Part shown: positions 62,274 to 64,000 of the stretch, piece after piece
Position numbering within the stretch: the first letter of the stretch is position 1
How the letters are laid out: every line of letters starts with the position of its first letter
NCBI RefSeq assembly: GCF_007858365.1
Contig: NZ_VFIO01000006.1
Span: 1 to 64,000, forward strand
Origin: Pseudomonas saxonica
GTDB taxonomy: Bacteria; Pseudomonadota; Gammaproteobacteria; Pseudomonadales; Pseudomonadaceae
Direction: 5' to 3'
DNA length: 64,000 nt
Position numbers and translations under genes: made by a program
The notes under the pieces: generated by a model
Databases searched by the model: none
Seen by the model: only the letters and a program-made list of their open reading frames with translations
Told to the model about the DNA's origin: nothing

Positions 62274-62682
62274 GTCATCGTTCCTCTAAGCGACTTCGAC
62301 TGCATTCAGAAGCCTTGAACCTGCGCAATGCGCGGCAGGCGTGTACGCGGCTCGACCCAAGGGGGCTAATGCGTACGATTGCTGTGGGGTAGACCTTTAC
62401 ATGGGGGGCGAATTTACCACTCTCAACAACTTACCGCACGGCGGGTATGCCCTTATTTAGTGCGTCGCGTTACTAACAGCCAGTAAAACCGGGCAATGCG
62501 AGCGGCATGCGACAAATCGTCTCATGCGACTTAAAGACCTGCGTATTTTTCACATCCTCATCACCCGTCATCTACAGAGAGCCCTCTAGGGTGCAAGGCG
62601 AACTCGATTCAGCTCACTGTCAGGTCAGGACGGATACCTTCTCGTGCAAGAAAAACAGTTGTTAAGCCCTACGGTGCGCGGC
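62274..62682. other. Promoter-region intergenic DNA, divergent
   Basis: About 400 bases between the SCO gene and the glycosyltransferase. I see no gene. It should hold both promoters. A GTG at 62644 opens an in-frame extension of the glycosyltransferase but lacks a clear ribosome site. Confidence 0.4.
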
Positions 62683-64000
62683 ATGAACGCAATCAAACAT
62701 TGGCGCCATGAACACAACGCTTTGCTGCTCCTGTTAAGCGTATCGGCCTTGATGCTGTTACTGGGGCTGGGTTCACGGGAACTCTGGGGGCCGGAAACAC
62801 GCTGGGCCAATATCGCGTTGCAAATGATACAGAGCGGCGACTATCTGGACCCTTATCTCATGGGTTCGCCGTACTACGACAAGCCATTGCCCTCGTACTG
62901 GTTGATCACCGCCGCAGCAGGGCTGACGGGTGGCTTAAATCACTGGTCGCTGCGTTTGTCTTCAGTCATCGCTGCGTGGCTGAGTATCTGGCTGGTGTAC
63001 TTGATAGGCGAGCGTCTGTTTCGAAAAGACACCGGCCTGATCGCAGGCTGGATGCTGGCCAGCACGTTTTACTTTGTGTTTTGGGGGCGGGTCGCGACAG
63101 CCGACATCCTGACCGTATGCGGGTTGCTGGCGGCTATTTGGTGGTACTGGCGCGGCCCTGATGACACGCGGTTGAGCCGGTACTGCGTGTTCTTCTTGCT
63201 ACTGGCGGTCACATCTCTGCTCAAAGGCCTGATCGGTTTTATCCTGCCTGGCCTTGTGTTGCTGCCCCATTTACTCAGTGAACAACGCTGGAAGCGCCAC
63301 CTCAACGGACGTTTGGGCATGGCCGTGGTGATGGCCGCGGCAGTCTACCTCTTGCCGTTTGTGCTCTCACACGTCTATGGCACTGCGACCTATGGCCAAA
63401 GCGGCCTGGCGTTGGTATTGCGTGAAAACGTGGTGCGATTTTTCCAGCCTTTCGACAATTTGGGACCTGTTTACACCTACCTGATTTACTTGCCGGTCTA
63501 CACCTTGCCGTGGGCACCTTTCTGGTTAGTCGGCCTCTGGGCTGCGGTGCGCCAATGGCGACACCTGGAGCCCAATGCTCGCTGGCTGGTGTGGGCGTTG
63601 TTGCTACTGTTTGTATTTTTTACGGCCAGCGGCAGTCGGCGCAGTTACTACGTGCTGCCGCTGGTGCCCTTTGCCCTGCTTCTGGCGGCCTGGTGGGTAA
63701 CGCAGCGCACAGGGCTGACCAAGGGCTGGAAGATAGGTCTTGGCGCAGCCAGCGCGCTCGTGCTGGCTGTACTCGCGGGGTTTTACCCATGGTCCAATGC
63801 AGGGGGCGGAATAGCCGTGTTCGGGCAGCAGGTCAAGGCACAAGCATCAAAGCTAGCGCCTTGGGATCAATGGCGCATGGTGATGATCGACGTTGATAAC
63901 AAGCTGCCGTTGTATGTGCAGAATCAGGGCGAACCGTTCTATTTTGTTGAAGCCGGGACGGTACCTGACCAGGGAACAGACAGTGCGCACTTTATGGCCT
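62683..64000 (+). CDS. ArnT-like glycosyltransferase family 39 protein, 3' end outside
   Basis: The frame from ATG 62683 stays open to the window end (439 codons), so the protein is partial. It has an N-terminal helix, then an acidic loop W-G-P-E-T-R-W and Y-Y-D-K-P-L-P-S-Y-W, the first-loop pattern of ArnT/PMT-type transferases, and about ten further helices (L-L-K-G-L-I-G-F-I-L-P-G). Such enzymes move a sugar from a lipid carrier onto lipid A or protein at the periplasmic face. GTG 62644 is an alternative start. Acceptor unknown. Confidence 0.87.
   Translation, partial: MNAIKHWRHEHNALLLLLSVSALMLLLGLGSRELWGPETRWANIALQMIQSGDYLDPYLMGSPYYDKPLPSYWLITAAAGLTGGLNHWSLRLSSVIAAWLSIWLVYLIGERLFRKDTGLIAGWMLASTFYFVFWGRVATADILTVCGLLAAIWWYWRGPDDTRLSRYCVFFLLLAVTSLLKGLIGFILPGLVLLPHLLSEQRWKRHLNGRLGMAVVMAAAVYLLPFVLSHVYGTATYGQSGLALVLRENVVRFFQPFDNLGPVYTYLIYLPVYTLPWAPFWLVGLWAAVRQWRHLEPNARWLVWALLLLFVFFTASGSRRSYYVLPLVPFALLLAAWWVTQRTGLTKGWKIGLGAASALVLAVLAGFYPWSNAGGGIAVFGQQVKAQASKLAPWDQWRMVMIDVDNKLPLYVQNQGEPFYFVEAGTVPDQGTDSAHFMA

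Noticed and set aside
1..64000. CRISPR arrays, tRNA or rRNA genes
   Set aside because: No regularly spaced repeats and no recognisable tRNA or rRNA sequence were seen. A computed scan would settle it.

Overview
The window looks like a chromosomal segment of a Pseudomonas from the fluorescens lineage. Codon use, a PfeA-type receptor, OprD, BenE/BenK, DUF3649-PepSY-DUF3325 genes, REP-like elements and RES/Xre all point that way. The species cannot be fixed from the sequence alone. Most of the window is dense, operonic, GC-rich coding DNA. Two stretches look accessory: about 1-5.7 kb (IS66 wreckage, duplications) and about 35.0-36.6 kb (AT-richer, effector/immunity-like remnant).

Layout. 1-5.7 kb: an intergenic repeat, a nucleotidyltransferase-like gene, two decayed IS66 copies, a GNAT acetyltransferase and a 911-bp direct duplication carrying an isochorismatase-fold gene. 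5.7-6.4 kb: an isolated flgM-flgN pair. 6.6-11 kb: an MFS transporter, a C-C hydrolase-like enzyme and an old-yellow-enzyme-type oxidoreductase. 11.1-13.2 kb: a two-component system. 13.2-13.7 kb: inverted-repeat DNA; its first part is an exact reverse copy of the window start. 13.7-18.4 kb: a ferric-enterobactin-type TonB receptor behind two Fur-box-like sites, with a DUF3649-PepSY-DUF3325 set. 18.5-21.2 kb: FKBP isomerase, a DUF1615 lipoprotein and a Xre/RES toxin-antitoxin pair. 21.8-35 kb: an ABC exporter, then tonB-exbB-exbD, a TonB-dependent receptor and yejABEF. 35-36.6 kb: a gene fragment fused by TAATG overlap to a Sel1-repeat gene. 36.5-50.1 kb: a second (lateral, Flag-2-like) flagellar export/basal-body cluster, fliJIHGFE and a LafK-type activator on one strand and fliMNPQR-flhBA on the other. 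50.2-54.2 kb: a polyamine-type binding protein and two benzoate transporters. 54.4-60.5 kb: a DUF1624 membrane protein and a cobalamin-riboswitch operon (FecCD-type ABC importer, pseudoazurin, OprD porin). 60.5-64 kb: GNAT, PCuAC, SCO and an ArnT-like glycosyltransferase cut by the window end.

The most interesting unit is 21.8-35 kb. A dedicated TonB-ExbB-ExbD energiser, an outer-membrane receptor and a complete YejABEF-type peptide ABC importer lie head to tail, which would give one route from outside to cytoplasm for a peptide-like compound. A strong sigma-54 -24/-12 match, an 11-bp inverted repeat about 190 bp upstream, an 8-codon reading frame with a Shine-Dalgarno sequence and a perfect 9-bp hairpin precede tonB. 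An ABC exporter with a 31-codon Cys/Pro-rich reading frame in front of it sits just upstream. The other notable points are a CheY-binding-like peptide on FliN instead of FliM in the second flagellar system, and two isochorismatase copies that differ at the normal catalytic-cysteine position.
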